NCBI GenBank assembly: GCA_023146675.1
Contig: JAGLBQ010000028.1
Coordinates: 1 to 32,018, forward strand
Direction of reading: 5' to 3'
Source: Cocleimonas sp.
Lineage (GTDB): Bacteria > Pseudomonadota > Gammaproteobacteria > Thiotrichales > Thiotrichaceae
DNA: 32,018 nt
Below the pieces are notes generated by a model. The model was not told where the DNA came from, searched no databases, and saw nothing but the letters and a program-made list of their open reading frames with translations. The translations under genes and the position numbers were made by a program. Of this stretch, positions 16,823-26,090 are shown one piece after another (within the stretch, counting starts at the first letter, position 1; each line of letters opens with the position of its first letter).

Positions 16823-19068
16823 TAGAAGAAAAAACAAGTGAAGCAAAAGCCTATGCTCGCATAGAAAAATATTTTTTATCTGCTTTGGCAGTAGACAAGA
16901 AAAACCGAATCGAATGGTTAAATCATGCGCTAAGTGATGACTTAGATATACTCAAAGAAGTTAAGCTACTGCTGTGTGCACACCATGAAACAGATAGCTT
17001 TCTGGAAACCCCCGCGCCGGTGAAAGCCACTATTGATGACATGACTTCTCGCTGTCCTGATTTGGCAGGTAGACGGCTTGGGGTTTATGAGGTCATTACT
17101 AAAATAGCCACGGGTGGAATGGGGAGAATCTATTCTGCCAAACGTGTTGATGGCGAATATGAAAAAATGGTTGCCATTAAGGTGGTTGAGTACTCCAGCC
17201 TTGATACGGGGTTATTCCAGAAAGAGCGTCAATTATTGGCAGATTTCCAGCATCCTAATATTGTTACTTTGTTAGATGGTGGGACATTAAAAGAAGGTTT
17301 TCCCTACCTGGTCATGGAGCTGGTAGATGGACTGGCTATCAATCGTTATGTAAATTCAGCAGAGCTTTCAATTAAAGAAATAGTGACATTATGCTGTGAA
17401 CTTTGTGCAGTTGTTGATGATGCGCATCAGCAAGGAATTATTCACTGTGACTTAAAACCAGATAATATTTTAGTGATCAATAAAGGCAGCCGCAAAGGCA
17501 CGCTTAAACTACTTGATTTTGGTATCGCGCAAACTTTATCGCTGCGAAAAACAGAGGCTGATATTAAGCCAAGAGGGCTCACACCAGAATATGCCAGCCC
17601 ACAGTGTCATTACAATAAAGTGCCTCATGCGACCGATGATGTCTTTAGTCTTGGGGTGATTCTTGGGCAGCTACTCAGTGGACAGCCTCTTTCATTAATA
17701 CAAAAAACATCACAAATAAAAGAACACTATCAAGCGCCCGATATTAATGAGCTGGCAACGCATATTGAAGATAGAGAATTAGTACAAATTATGCGTAAAG
17801 CAACGGCGAATAAGCGCAGTGGGCGTTATCATTCTGCTAAGGCACTTCAAGATGATTTGCAAAACTGGTTAGATGAAAAGCCTGTTGCTGCTGCACAGGG
17901 AGGGATGATATATGCGCTAAGTAAATCGATACACCGTGTGCGATATATAATTTTTATTGTGGTTACTCTTGCATTATTGGCGGCGCTTATTGGGCAAATA
18001 TTAGGAGAGCATTATGAGTTCCAACAGAGCAGTGATTTACGTGAGCATAATGCAATTGATGCAGTTGATGATTTAAACACGTTATTATCAAGCATTCCTT
18101 ACACCCCTAAAGTAGAAAAAGAAGTAACGACATTAACACTTAATCTTCTGCAAAATTTACACAAGGCAACCCCCGATAGTCAAATAATTAAAAAACGCTA
18201 TGCAGATATACTAATTCGTATGGCGAATGTGAATGGGCATCCTTATTATTTGAATCTGGAGAATAAGGCAAAAACACGCAGACAGTATGAAAAAGCACTG
18301 GGTCTATACAAAGAGTTGGAAAATTTGGAAAGTAGTAAGCTAGATGAGTCAATACAGCAGTCAGCGATTGTTAACCAACGCTATATTGAACACAGGTTGG
18401 CAGGGTTTGAGATTTATGAGAAAGGGGAGAGTGATCCCAATACAATATTTCAGGCACAGAAAAAAATGATCCTAGTGTGGGAAAAGCTAGCCTCTCGAGA
18501 GTTTGTCAACTTACCCTCTAAACAACGACTATTGCTGATTAATATGCTATTAGAAAATGCATATGAAAGCCTGCGTATAACGCCCTATGTGGAAACATGG
18601 GCTTTACTGGGCAATGCAAAAAAGATGTTGGAAAATAATGATATTGATGTGGCTAACTCTTTAAATGAACACACTTATTTACAGGCATTTTATTATGAAA
18701 TAACAGGGCATTATTACTACCTACAAGGCAACGTGAATGCAGCACTGACTTCTTATAGCAAAATTAAGCGCAGTATCGCAGGTGATCAATTTTCAGGTCG
18801 CTATCGTTATTTACTCACTAGGGTTGATAGTGCATTTGCTTGTCTTGGCTATTTGCAAAAAAACAATACAATGCAACAGCAACACTTTAAATATTTTGAC
18901 TATGCGCGTGCTAATTTAGAAGCGTTAGCCAATGAATATACCAATGTACCTTTTTTGCAATATCGGTCTGACAATATGAATCAGCGACAAAATGTTAGAA
19001 CAGCTAAAGGGCAGAAAGCATTCTGTGCTAATCCAATCGAGTTTTTATTGCCATCTATGAAAATTTAA
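16795..19068 (+). CDS. Transmembrane Ser/Thr protein kinase (Hanks type)
   Basis: A 757-residue protein overlapping the sigma gene by 28 bases. An N-terminal helical segment (about 15-75) precedes the kinase domain (about 97-360). Visible motifs are glycine-loop ATGGMGRIYSA (105-115), VAIK Lys129, alpha-C Glu144, IIHCDLKPDNIL with catalytic Asp219 and Asn224, DFG at 241-243, and TPEYASPQ in the activation segment. HCD replaces HRD, so this is a non-RD kinase, often not dependent on activation-loop phosphorylation. One transmembrane helix (about 384-404) leads into a ~350-residue extracytoplasmic helical part that may be TPR-like. The usual PASTA sensor domains are absent. The sequence suggests a sensor-kinase with a periplasmic input region. 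Confidence 0.93.
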   Translation: MVVQGNKSVVEEKTSEAKAYARIEKYFLSALAVDKKNRIEWLNHALSDDLDILKEVKLLLCAHHETDSFLETPAPVKATIDDMTSRCPDLAGRRLGVYEVITKIATGGMGRIYSAKRVDGEYEKMVAIKVVEYSSLDTGLFQKERQLLADFQHPNIVTLLDGGTLKEGFPYLVMELVDGLAINRYVNSAELSIKEIVTLCCELCAVVDDAHQQGIIHCDLKPDNILVINKGSRKGTLKLLDFGIAQTLSLRKTEADIKPRGLTPEYASPQCHYNKVPHATDDVFSLGVILGQLLSGQPLSLIQKTSQIKEHYQAPDINELATHIEDRELVQIMRKATANKRSGRYHSAKALQDDLQNWLDEKPVAAAQGGMIYALSKSIHRVRYIIFIVVTLALLAALIGQILGEHYEFQQSSDLREHNAIDAVDDLNTLLSSIPYTPKVEKEVTTLTLNLLQNLHKATPDSQIIKKRYADILIRMANVNGHPYYLNLENKAKTRRQYEKALGLYKELENLESSKLDESIQQSAIVNQRYIEHRLAGFEIYEKGESDPNTIFQAQKKMILVWEKLASREFVNLPSKQRLLLINMLLENAYESLRITPYVETWALLGNAKKMLENNDIDVANSLNEHTYLQAFYYEITGHYYYLQGNVNAALTSYSKIKRSIAGDQFSGRYRYLLTRVDSAFACLGYLQKNNTMQQQHFKYFDYARANLEALANEYTNVPFLQYRSDNMNQRQNVRTAKGQKAFCANPIEFLLPSMKI

Positions 19069-19715
19069 ACAATCAGTGATATAACTTTTTTCAATTTTGG
19101 ATTGATAACTAAACATATAAATATCAATAGCTTATAATTAAAACAAGTGAAAGTTAGGCTGACCTAATTCTTATTCTACCTACGCATGTCAGTTATACCT
19201 TATTTAAATTATGTAGTGATTATCACTAATTGGAAAAATACTACCGTTTATCGCTGATAAGGGCTATTGGAAATTAATATCGGTGAATCAGGTACATAAT
19301 AGATGAGGAACAAGCATGAAATAATTTTTCAAATGATGACATAGAGTTTTTATACTCAAAAAATGGGCATAGCAATCCTTGGTTGAAGGTTCTCAGTTCT
19401 TAGTAGAGGTATTTCTACTCTACATGACGATTGAAATGATTTACTCAGAGGGCAAGAAGATAGTCTGCTCTTTTGATACAAGTCAGAGTTGGGAAGTTAT
19501 TCCGTGCATGTTCCAATGACATAGTTAGGACTGACGATTTAATAACATACGAAACAATAATGCAGTATTTTGTACCCAACCAAGGGGACAGATAGCAATT
19601 TCAGAGTTCTGGTTATTGAATCCTCAGTCTTTAGGTAATGGATTATCTACTATGCTAAATACTCGTAAATCATATAGATTTATGTTCTCAAGGATGAATT
19701 ATGTAGGATTTTATA
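19069..19715. other. 647-bp intergenic stretch with a 15-bp palindrome, no convincing gene
   Basis: Stop codons interrupt all longer frames and no ribosome-binding site supports a gene. A perfect palindrome, TAGTGAT-T-ATCACTA, lies at 19214-19228 and looks like an operator. Small hairpins occur at 19154-19167 (TTAGG/CCTAA) and near 19404 (AGTAGA/TCTACT). GGGGACAGATAGCAATT near 19585 resembles sequence often seen around REP-type elements, but a single copy is not evidence. It could be a decayed gene or a long 5' leader. Confidence 0.4.
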
Positions 19716-20045
19716 ATGAAAAAAACAGCATTAAGTATAGTCTCAATCATTTCAATACTCTTAGTATCAGAACCCGTTCTAGCAGAAAATGCATCAATAA
19801 AAATACGTATTCAAAAGCAAGAATTGCGTATCCAAAAAGGATGCGATAAAGGACAGATAACCCATGGTGAAGAGCTAATTCTTAAAAATGAACAAAAAAA
19901 TATAAAAAAAATGATAAAAAAACTGTCGAGGGGGCGATCTTTTTCATCAGGAAGTAAAAATAAAGTACACACAGCATTGAATAGATCAAGCATTAATATT
20001 TTTAAAAAACGTTATAATAAACCGAAGCGAAAAGGGAGTAAGTAG
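19716..20045 (+). CDS. Small secreted basic protein
   Basis: A 109-residue protein with a standard signal peptide (MKKTALSIVSIISILLVSEP, cleavage likely after VLA23) and TAGGA about 8 bases before ATG. The mature part contains RIQKQELRIQKGCDKGQITH and GEELILKNEQKNIKKMIKKL, followed by a Ser/Lys/Arg-rich tail (SSINIFKKRYNKPKRKGSK). The QxxRIxxG-xxGQITxGE pattern recalls a widespread family of small periplasmic proteins with paired helices whose function is unknown to me. A single Cys (residue 42) is in the mature part. An overlapping 77-codon frame starting at 19616 has no signal or family resemblance and is a shadow. Confidence 0.7.
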   Translation: MKKTALSIVSIISILLVSEPVLAENASIKIRIQKQELRIQKGCDKGQITHGEELILKNEQKNIKKMIKKLSRGRSFSSGSKNKVHTALNRSSINIFKKRYNKPKRKGSK

Positions 20046-20157
20046 GGAAAACGTTAGCTTATGTTTTTACACATTAAAATTAACGACTTGCATAATGTAT
20101 TTTTATATGCTGATAAAAATTAATATTTAATGGGGTAAATGTAATCTATTAGTTTTT

Positions 20158-20184
20158 ATGAAATAACTTTCCAAGTTATTTCAT
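20158..20184. terminator. 12-bp perfect hairpin between convergent small genes
   Basis: ATGAAATAACTT (20158-20169) pairs exactly with AAGTTATTTCAT (20173-20184), with a TCC loop. GTGTTTATT follows on the plus strand, giving moderate U-richness, so termination of the small secreted protein's transcript is the best reading. It may also stop the opposite transcript. Confidence 0.65.
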
Positions 20185-20191
20185 GTGTTTA

Positions 20192-20524
20192 TTAGTCAGA
20201 GTTACGGACTTCTTTTTTTATTATTTTATTGTCTTGAAAAGTAATAAAGCATGCCACACGAAAGAAAGGACTGTTTTGAGTTTCAACTGATAAAGTGCCA
20301 TTATTTTCCTTCATATTAGAAAAAACTCTATATTTTAATTCCTTTGCTTTTGACATCACATTTTTATAATGGCTCTCCTCAGTAAAACTGTTGCAAAAAT
20401 CATTCGCTGGCTTGGAGTAAAACCATAAGGGAAGCCATACTAAGAATAAGAGAAATGATATTACTATAAATATTTTAAAAATAGATTTAAATATTCTTCT
20501 GAATATTGAAATGTCTTTTTCCAT
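20192..20524 (-). CDS. Small single-pass membrane protein, unknown
   Basis: A 110-residue protein. A basic N-terminus (MEKDISIFRRIFKSIFK) precedes one strong transmembrane helix (about 15-37, IFIVISFLLFLVWLPLWFYS), with a ~70-residue periplasmic part containing two Cys residues (CNSF and ACFITF) that could form a disulfide. I see no family. The ribosome-binding site is weak (AAGTGATAAAG). It sits 109 bases downstream of the large coiled-coil gene on the same strand and could be co-transcribed with it. Confidence is moderate because it is short and unrecognised, although its composition and hydrophobic profile look real. Confidence 0.6.
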   Translation of the reverse strand: MEKDISIFRRIFKSIFKIFIVISFLLFLVWLPLWFYSKPANDFCNSFTEESHYKNVMSKAKELKYRVFSNMKENNGTLSVETQNSPFFRVACFITFQDNKIIKKEVRNSD

Positions 20525-20633
20525 AACTTTATCACTTTATATTATTATCTTAAAGTTCGTCTCCAGCACTTTTTTGTTCTATAACTAACATATTTGAAGT
20601 ATTTACTGTAGTATCCAAACTAAATATATTTAA

Positions 20634-22742
20634 TTATTTCAAGTATCTGTTAAGAAAAATAGTGGTAACACGAGATGTTGATAATGACTGAGATTGTGAG
20701 CAATTATTTACATGTTGCGATATTATTTTTCTAGCAATACGTTCTGTTCTATTAGCACCCTCAGTTGATACAGGAAATTTTTTTTCTTTAGCGCAAAGCA
20801 GTTTCAATTTTGACAAATACATTGCAGCGATTGAGTTTAAACGTTTTCTAATGATTAATTCCTTTCCTTTTAATAGTTTTCTTTTATGTATTAGTGCATT
20901 ATTGCTTGATGCATCACTTTGTTGTTTTATAGCCTCTAATCCATCAAGCTTTTGTTTTAATTGAGTTGTGTGTTGATTGAAGGTTTTGCTGTAATTAACC
21001 AGTTGATGGATTGCTGTTTTTTGTTTTTGTTTTTGTTTGTCAATTTTAGTTTTGGCTTGATTCTGCTTTTGTCTTTCAAGCTCTGCTAGCATATTACGCT
21101 TTTTCTCAGCAGCATTACTTTTAGTAATATCCTGTTCTTCATTTTGTGGTCTATTGTGCTTCTTAAGCTTAGCAGGTGGTGTAATAGCGATAGGAGGGTT
21201 GTCTGCTTTTTCTTTTTCTCGTTGTTCCCTTATTTTATTATTTTCAAACTCCAATCGTCGTTGTTTAACGAGAGCTGCAAGACGTCTTTTTTCAGCCAAT
21301 TTTTTTGCTTCAATTTTTTCTAATTGTTTACGTTTTTTGTGTTCTTGTTCCAATGCTATTTTTCTAATTCTAAGCTGCTCCTCTTTATGTTTTTTTTGTT
21401 CCGCTATTTTTTGTTCTTGCTGCTTCCTTTTTTCATGATCTTGCTTAATTAACAATAATCGAGCCTTTTTCTGTTTTTTCTTAGCAAGCTTAAGCTTTTG
21501 TTGCTGCTTTAATAATGCTAGTTTTTTTTGTGCCTTTAATTCCTTTTTCTCCTCAATTAATCGCTGTTTCTCAGCTTCAGCCGCCTCTGCTTTTCTATTA
21601 GCCTGCTCTTGTTGTTTTAAAGTTTCAGCTTGTGCTTGCAGGTGCTTTATCTTTATCGCTTCTTGCTTAGCTTTTTCTTCGGCAAGTAAGGTTTTGTTTA
21701 GGCTTATAGCCATTTTTTCTTGAATATTATTTGCAATAAATTGTGTGTTAGTCTGAATTTTTGGAGGTTCTTGACTTTTACTTTCAACCAAAGCAGCTGA
21801 ACCAGTTTTTTCCTCCTGACCTTGCCAAAAATAATAGCTACCAGCCGTAGCGGTAGTGATTGCAAATAAGGACAAAATAAATGTTGCCATCCTTCTTTTT
21901 GGTTTTTCTCTTTTTATTTTAAGAGGCTCAGTTGAGCCTGCTACCTGAGACTTTATTTTTGTTGGATTGACTTGTGCTTGTTTTTTCTTGAAAAGTAACA
22001 AACAATTATTGTCAGTTTGCTCTGTATCACCCTTAGATTCAAATTGGCGATAACACTTAATAATATTAGAATGTAAGCGAGCATTCGTTTTGGGGGTAGT
22101 ATAGCGATGGGATAATAAAGCCATCATTTCAAGGCGGTATTCTTCAATATCAAGAAGTTGAAAGGAAGGCTTAGCGTCATGCTCAAGATCAACGAGTAAG
22201 TTTGATAGTGAAATATTCGTTGGTTTTTTAATCTCACAATGATAGCGACGATTTACCAAGGCAATATGGGTATTACCAAGAAGAAGAAATATAAGTTGTT
22301 TTTTATATTGATAAAGTAACACAATCGATGGATCATATAGTGCTAAAATCTGCTGCTGCTCATGCGTTGTTTTATTGTCATTACTGAACTGATCAATAGC
22401 TACTAAGGAACCACTTTTAGTCTTTTTATTTTTAATTGAATCCAGCAAAACAGCTGCTTTCCACTGCTTACTAAATAATGTTAAAAACACCTCAGAAAAG
22501 TTAAGCTCTTTTTCTAATATATCAGAAAAGGCACGTTGAGCTACTTTGATAGCGAGTTCCGCACCCCGAGTGCTTCTAGAAGTAACCAATCTATCCTCAT
22601 TATTTTCAGGCAGATGCTCACTCGCGATGACAAACAAACCTTGAGACTTATCAATACAAAATGGCTGTGTAAAATGATGAAAATTAGGATTGGAAAGAGT
22701 ATTGCTATCAAAAAGCGTCCAATGCGATAATTGAGATGGCAT
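20634..22742 (-). CDS. Possible degenerate PP2C-like domain fused to a transmembrane helix and very long charged coiled coil
   Basis: A 702-residue protein. Residues about 30-215 have a strand/helix order reminiscent of PP2C phosphatases: QGLFVIASEHLP where DGMGG metal-binding residues would be, a helix AELAIKVAQRAFSDIL, and LIFLLLGNTHIALVNRRYHC resembling the GDSRxYLxR strand pair. The metal-ligand Asp residues are absent, so catalysis is unlikely. One transmembrane helix (about 285-305) leads to a Lys/Gln/Glu-rich coiled coil (about 345-600) and a basic C-terminal part with two Cys. The PP2C reading is by eye and could be wrong; the membrane/coiled-coil layout is certain. A kinase gene lies about 1.5 kb away on the other strand. 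Confidence 0.65.
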   Translation of the reverse strand: MPSQLSHWTLFDSNTLSNPNFHHFTQPFCIDKSQGLFVIASEHLPENNEDRLVTSRSTRGAELAIKVAQRAFSDILEKELNFSEVFLTLFSKQWKAAVLLDSIKNKKTKSGSLVAIDQFSNDNKTTHEQQQILALYDPSIVLLYQYKKQLIFLLLGNTHIALVNRRYHCEIKKPTNISLSNLLVDLEHDAKPSFQLLDIEEYRLEMMALLSHRYTTPKTNARLHSNIIKCYRQFESKGDTEQTDNNCLLLFKKKQAQVNPTKIKSQVAGSTEPLKIKREKPKRRMATFILSLFAITTATAGSYYFWQGQEEKTGSAALVESKSQEPPKIQTNTQFIANNIQEKMAISLNKTLLAEEKAKQEAIKIKHLQAQAETLKQQEQANRKAEAAEAEKQRLIEEKKELKAQKKLALLKQQQKLKLAKKKQKKARLLLIKQDHEKRKQQEQKIAEQKKHKEEQLRIRKIALEQEHKKRKQLEKIEAKKLAEKRRLAALVKQRRLEFENNKIREQREKEKADNPPIAITPPAKLKKHNRPQNEEQDITKSNAAEKKRNMLAELERQKQNQAKTKIDKQKQKQKTAIHQLVNYSKTFNQHTTQLKQKLDGLEAIKQQSDASSNNALIHKRKLLKGKELIIRKRLNSIAAMYLSKLKLLCAKEKKFPVSTEGANRTERIARKIISQHVNNCSQSQSLSTSRVTTIFLNRYLK

Positions 22743-22937
22743 GAAAATATGAGTCCTTTTTAAGATCTTTGCTATTTATAAAATGCGATGGCATCATTTT
22801 TTCGTCCTTGAAAAACAGATGTTAAATGGTAGTTTTTGAAAACAATAGCTAATTATTATGAAAATTTCCATGCTATTAAGTAGTCATTATAACTGATGAT
22901 TAGATATACTCTGTATTGAGAGCTAAAATAATCAGTG

Positions 22938-25802
22938 TTAAGAGGCTTTTTTAAGTCGGGTGCATTTTAGACCAAATTGACGTTTCAACAAACCCAGATA
23001 AATTAAAAAGAAAGTAAATAAGCTATCAAAAGAGCCACCTGATTTATCATCTGCTACGATAGTTTTTTCTTCAGAAATTTTAATTTTTTCATCATCATTA
23101 ATAATAGTTGCTGTAGCGCTATTATTTATCAGTATCACATTGCTGCTAGGATTAGATAATAATAGCCAGAAGGTTTCATTATCTTCTATTAATTTATCGG
23201 CTACTATATCAATACTGATGGTTGCTGATATTTTTCCTGCAGAGATGGATAATGTCCCGCTATCTTTAAAAAAGTCACTGCCTGCGTGTGCTGTGTCATT
23301 AATAGTAACGTATTTTATACTGGTATTAGTCTTTGCTATTTGGTTTAATTTAATAGTAAAAATGGCTTTGCTTATCCCTAAATCACCTTCAATAATTGAA
23401 ATATTAGGTATTGTTACAGTGATGGGGGCAGTAATCGTGTCATTATCGATCACCATACCTTTTGTAATCAGATCACCTGTAGATTTAAATTGAATATTTT
23501 GTGGCGAACTTAGGGTTAAGTGATAAGTTTTATCATCCTCAGCAATGGTATTGCCAATGATCAATTGTGATATGGTTGCGTTGATTTGTCCCGTTAAAAT
23601 ATTGATTAATCCGCTTTGTATTTTGGCATTATTTTTACTGTCATGAATAGTATATTTAATCGATGAGTCTTCCGTTGCTGCTTTATTAAGACTGATAATA
23701 TAGCGCAGTGTTTTAGTGTCTGAATCGCCTTCTGTAATGGTAGGAGCATTGACGCTAGCGATTGGTTTATTCTCTGTTTGTAAGAATTCATTTATTTCTA
23801 CTTCACCCTCAGACAGTGCAAAGAAAATATTATTGCTACAGGCAACCATCATACGCGCATCGATCATTGCCCTTGTTGTGTCAGGGATGGTTAAAAACTG
23901 TGATCCATCATTTGGGGTGAGCATTAATAAATCCTGCGATGCACCCTCTTTTGTTAGTAGTTTTATATCAACATGATTACAGTTTACAGGTGCCCAGCTT
24001 GAGCCTGCTTCATTCCATCTGACTTCAATCTTTTCATTGCGATGATACAAAGAAAAATTTGTTTGTGAGATCACTTTAAATGGATTACCACTTGTCATTA
24101 TTTTTGTGTCTGCACGTGCTATGCCGCCATTATTATCTCGAACGGTAACAGCAAATTTCAAATCACGCTTGGTTAGGGGGAGTTGTTCGCCTTTTATTGG
24201 AGACTCACCAAATAATGTTGCTAGTTGTGGGAAGAATCGCTGATCAGAGTTAGAGGGTAAATAGCTACGAAATAGGGGGTTGTCACCCGCATCAATACCG
24301 ACCTTAACGGCTGTTCCATTGCTATCTATTTGATCCCATGTATAACTTAATGTATCGCCATCAATATCGGTCGCATGACTGCTTAATTGAAAAGGTGTAT
24401 TAACAGGAATAAAAAAGGGGGTGCCGACGGTTAGGGTTGGATTGTTATTATTACTCGCGTCTTTAACGCCGCAATTTGCTTTGCCGCTGTAGCGTGTATA
24501 GTGATTGATTTGATCGATACTCACCGCATTAAAAACAGCGTCTGAGTTGCGTTGTAAATTATCTGCGCCACAAATTCCCGCATAAGACATCACGGTGCTG
24601 CCACTACCAGGTTCTACGGCTGCGTCATGTTCACGGTTTCCGCCGCTACAGTTTTGCTCAATACTATTAAAGGTATGTGTTGCACCTAATTGATGTCCTA
24701 TTTCATGTGATACATAATCTATATTAAAACTATCGCCATAAGGACTAGGTGATCCTGTAATCCCTCCCGCTTTATGTGATTCTTGATTTGATCGACAAAC
24801 ACCGCTAAGTATTGCGAGACCACCAGTGCTTGCACCTCCAAAAAGATGACCAAGATCATAATTAGCATTACCAATGACCCTTTCCATATTCGTAATATTT
24901 TCATCCATCATATCGTGAGGATTGTCATTGGAAAAAGGATCAGAGGTGGGGTTTAGGTAGATTATTTTATCATTATTGGCAACTAATATAAATTTTATCC
25001 CAAGGTCGCGCTCATAAATCTGATTGACTCGGTCAATTGTTGTCAACATAGCACTTAATGTAGATGCTTTAGTGCCGCCATTTAATGCACTGTATTCTGC
25101 ACTAGCTGCTAGAGCTAAGCGATAAGTAATCAGTTTATTGGATGTTCTAGCTTGTACTTTTAATGACGTTGACCAGCTGTTTTTGGATAAAGGTGGTTGA
25201 ATGACAATCTCATCATAATCTGTTGTACGTTGGAATAGTTGCTTATTTTTTTGTTTACTAAAGCTATTATATAACGTGTTTGACCTTCCTGAATTTAATG
25301 ATTTATTTGCGAAGGTTTTATCAGGATCAATAAAAATTGTGTCAGCATTTTCCAATATCAACATGGCATGGAAACCTGCTTCAGTAAAATTAATGCGACC
25401 ATGAATATTTTTACCGTTAGCCGCTTTGACTTTCCATGTTTTAAATTCAGGAAACTTGTCTGCTAATGCTTTTTCCATTATGTAGTGTTCCGTTGCAATA
25501 ACAGCTAGCATCGAGCCATCAGGAAGTGGTAAATTTATTATTTTATTCTGGGTGGTATTTCTTGCCACCTGCTGTTCAGACGCAACTTTATATTGTGTAT
25601 TTTCACTAGAAAAAAGCTGTTGGCGCAAAGCTGTCTCATCTAAACTCAATAAGCGAGCAGAGTAGGGTGCTGATACTCCTGACACGGAAGATCTTAATTG
25701 TTTGATGGATGAGTCATTATGATTAGAAATATCTTTCCAGATGGGGTTGGCAAAAATATTAGTCGATACAAATAGGCTTAATGCAATAAGGGTTCTGCGC
25801 AT
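22938..25802 (-). CDS. Secreted reprolysin-like (M12) zinc metalloprotease with Calx-beta domains and GlyGly-CTERM-like tail
   Basis: A 954-residue exported protease. It has a signal peptide (1-18) and a propeptide-like region (about 19-215). The catalytic domain (about 220-440) has HEIGHQLGATH at 366-376 (HExxHxxGxxH) and the Met-turn VMSYAGICG around Met405, which are the metzincin signatures. A linking domain follows, then two Calx-beta domains (about 687-790 and 795-905; TEGDSDTKTLRYIISLNKAA, IEGDLGISKAIFTIKLNQIA), which bind calcium. The end reads SGGSFDSLFTFFLIYLGLLK followed by RQ, matching the GlyGly-Ser + hydrophobic + basic pattern of GlyGly-CTERM sorting signals cut by rhombosortase. 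The leader has GGACC, a weak ribosome-binding site. Extracellular or surface protein degradation is the likely role. Confidence 0.92.
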   Translation of the reverse strand: MRRTLIALSLFVSTNIFANPIWKDISNHNDSSIKQLRSSVSGVSAPYSARLLSLDETALRQQLFSSENTQYKVASEQQVARNTTQNKIINLPLPDGSMLAVIATEHYIMEKALADKFPEFKTWKVKAANGKNIHGRINFTEAGFHAMLILENADTIFIDPDKTFANKSLNSGRSNTLYNSFSKQKNKQLFQRTTDYDEIVIQPPLSKNSWSTSLKVQARTSNKLITYRLALAASAEYSALNGGTKASTLSAMLTTIDRVNQIYERDLGIKFILVANNDKIIYLNPTSDPFSNDNPHDMMDENITNMERVIGNANYDLGHLFGGASTGGLAILSGVCRSNQESHKAGGITGSPSPYGDSFNIDYVSHEIGHQLGATHTFNSIEQNCSGGNREHDAAVEPGSGSTVMSYAGICGADNLQRNSDAVFNAVSIDQINHYTRYSGKANCGVKDASNNNNPTLTVGTPFFIPVNTPFQLSSHATDIDGDTLSYTWDQIDSNGTAVKVGIDAGDNPLFRSYLPSNSDQRFFPQLATLFGESPIKGEQLPLTKRDLKFAVTVRDNNGGIARADTKIMTSGNPFKVISQTNFSLYHRNEKIEVRWNEAGSSWAPVNCNHVDIKLLTKEGASQDLLMLTPNDGSQFLTIPDTTRAMIDARMMVACSNNIFFALSEGEVEINEFLQTENKPIASVNAPTITEGDSDTKTLRYIISLNKAATEDSSIKYTIHDSKNNAKIQSGLINILTGQINATISQLIIGNTIAEDDKTYHLTLSSPQNIQFKSTGDLITKGMVIDNDTITAPITVTIPNISIIEGDLGISKAIFTIKLNQIAKTNTSIKYVTINDTAHAGSDFFKDSGTLSISAGKISATISIDIVADKLIEDNETFWLLLSNPSSNVILINNSATATIINDDEKIKISEEKTIVADDKSGGSFDSLFTFFLIYLGLLKRQFGLKCTRLKKAS

Positions 25803-26090
25803 GACGGGGGGTCCAGTTATTGTTATTATTTTGTAGCTTAGGAGAATGACAATCGGGGATTTGCTACATTAATTTAAGATGATTATTGCAAAGTAAGGCT
25901 GAATAACTGTTAAACAGAACGACCAATAGCTCATTAAAAGCAAACAAAAAGATAAAAGGTAATAAAGTCAGCCGCTTTATTGGAGAGGGTTACTTTAGGT
26001 TGTGTTAAATGCTAAGATATAGAGCAATCTTATAATAAAAATTATAGAGTGGATAAGCGATAATGCATCCACCCGTATTACTCATATCTA
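25803..26090. promoter_or_regulatory. 288-bp divergent intergenic region
   Basis: The gap separates the metalloprotease (minus) from the DUF2339 gene (plus). A perfect -10 hexamer TATAAT is present at 26031-26036, about 55 bases before the DUF2339 start, without a good -35 element at the right distance. I see nothing else distinctive. Confidence 0.35.

Noticed and set aside
19580-19605. GGGGACAGATAGCAATT resembling REP-associated element sequence
   Set aside because: Only one copy and no transposase nearby; not enough to call a mobile element.
19616-19849. 77-codon plus-strand frame overlapping the small secreted protein
   Set aside because: It overlaps the better-supported gene with a signal peptide and has no own ribosome-binding site or family resemblance.
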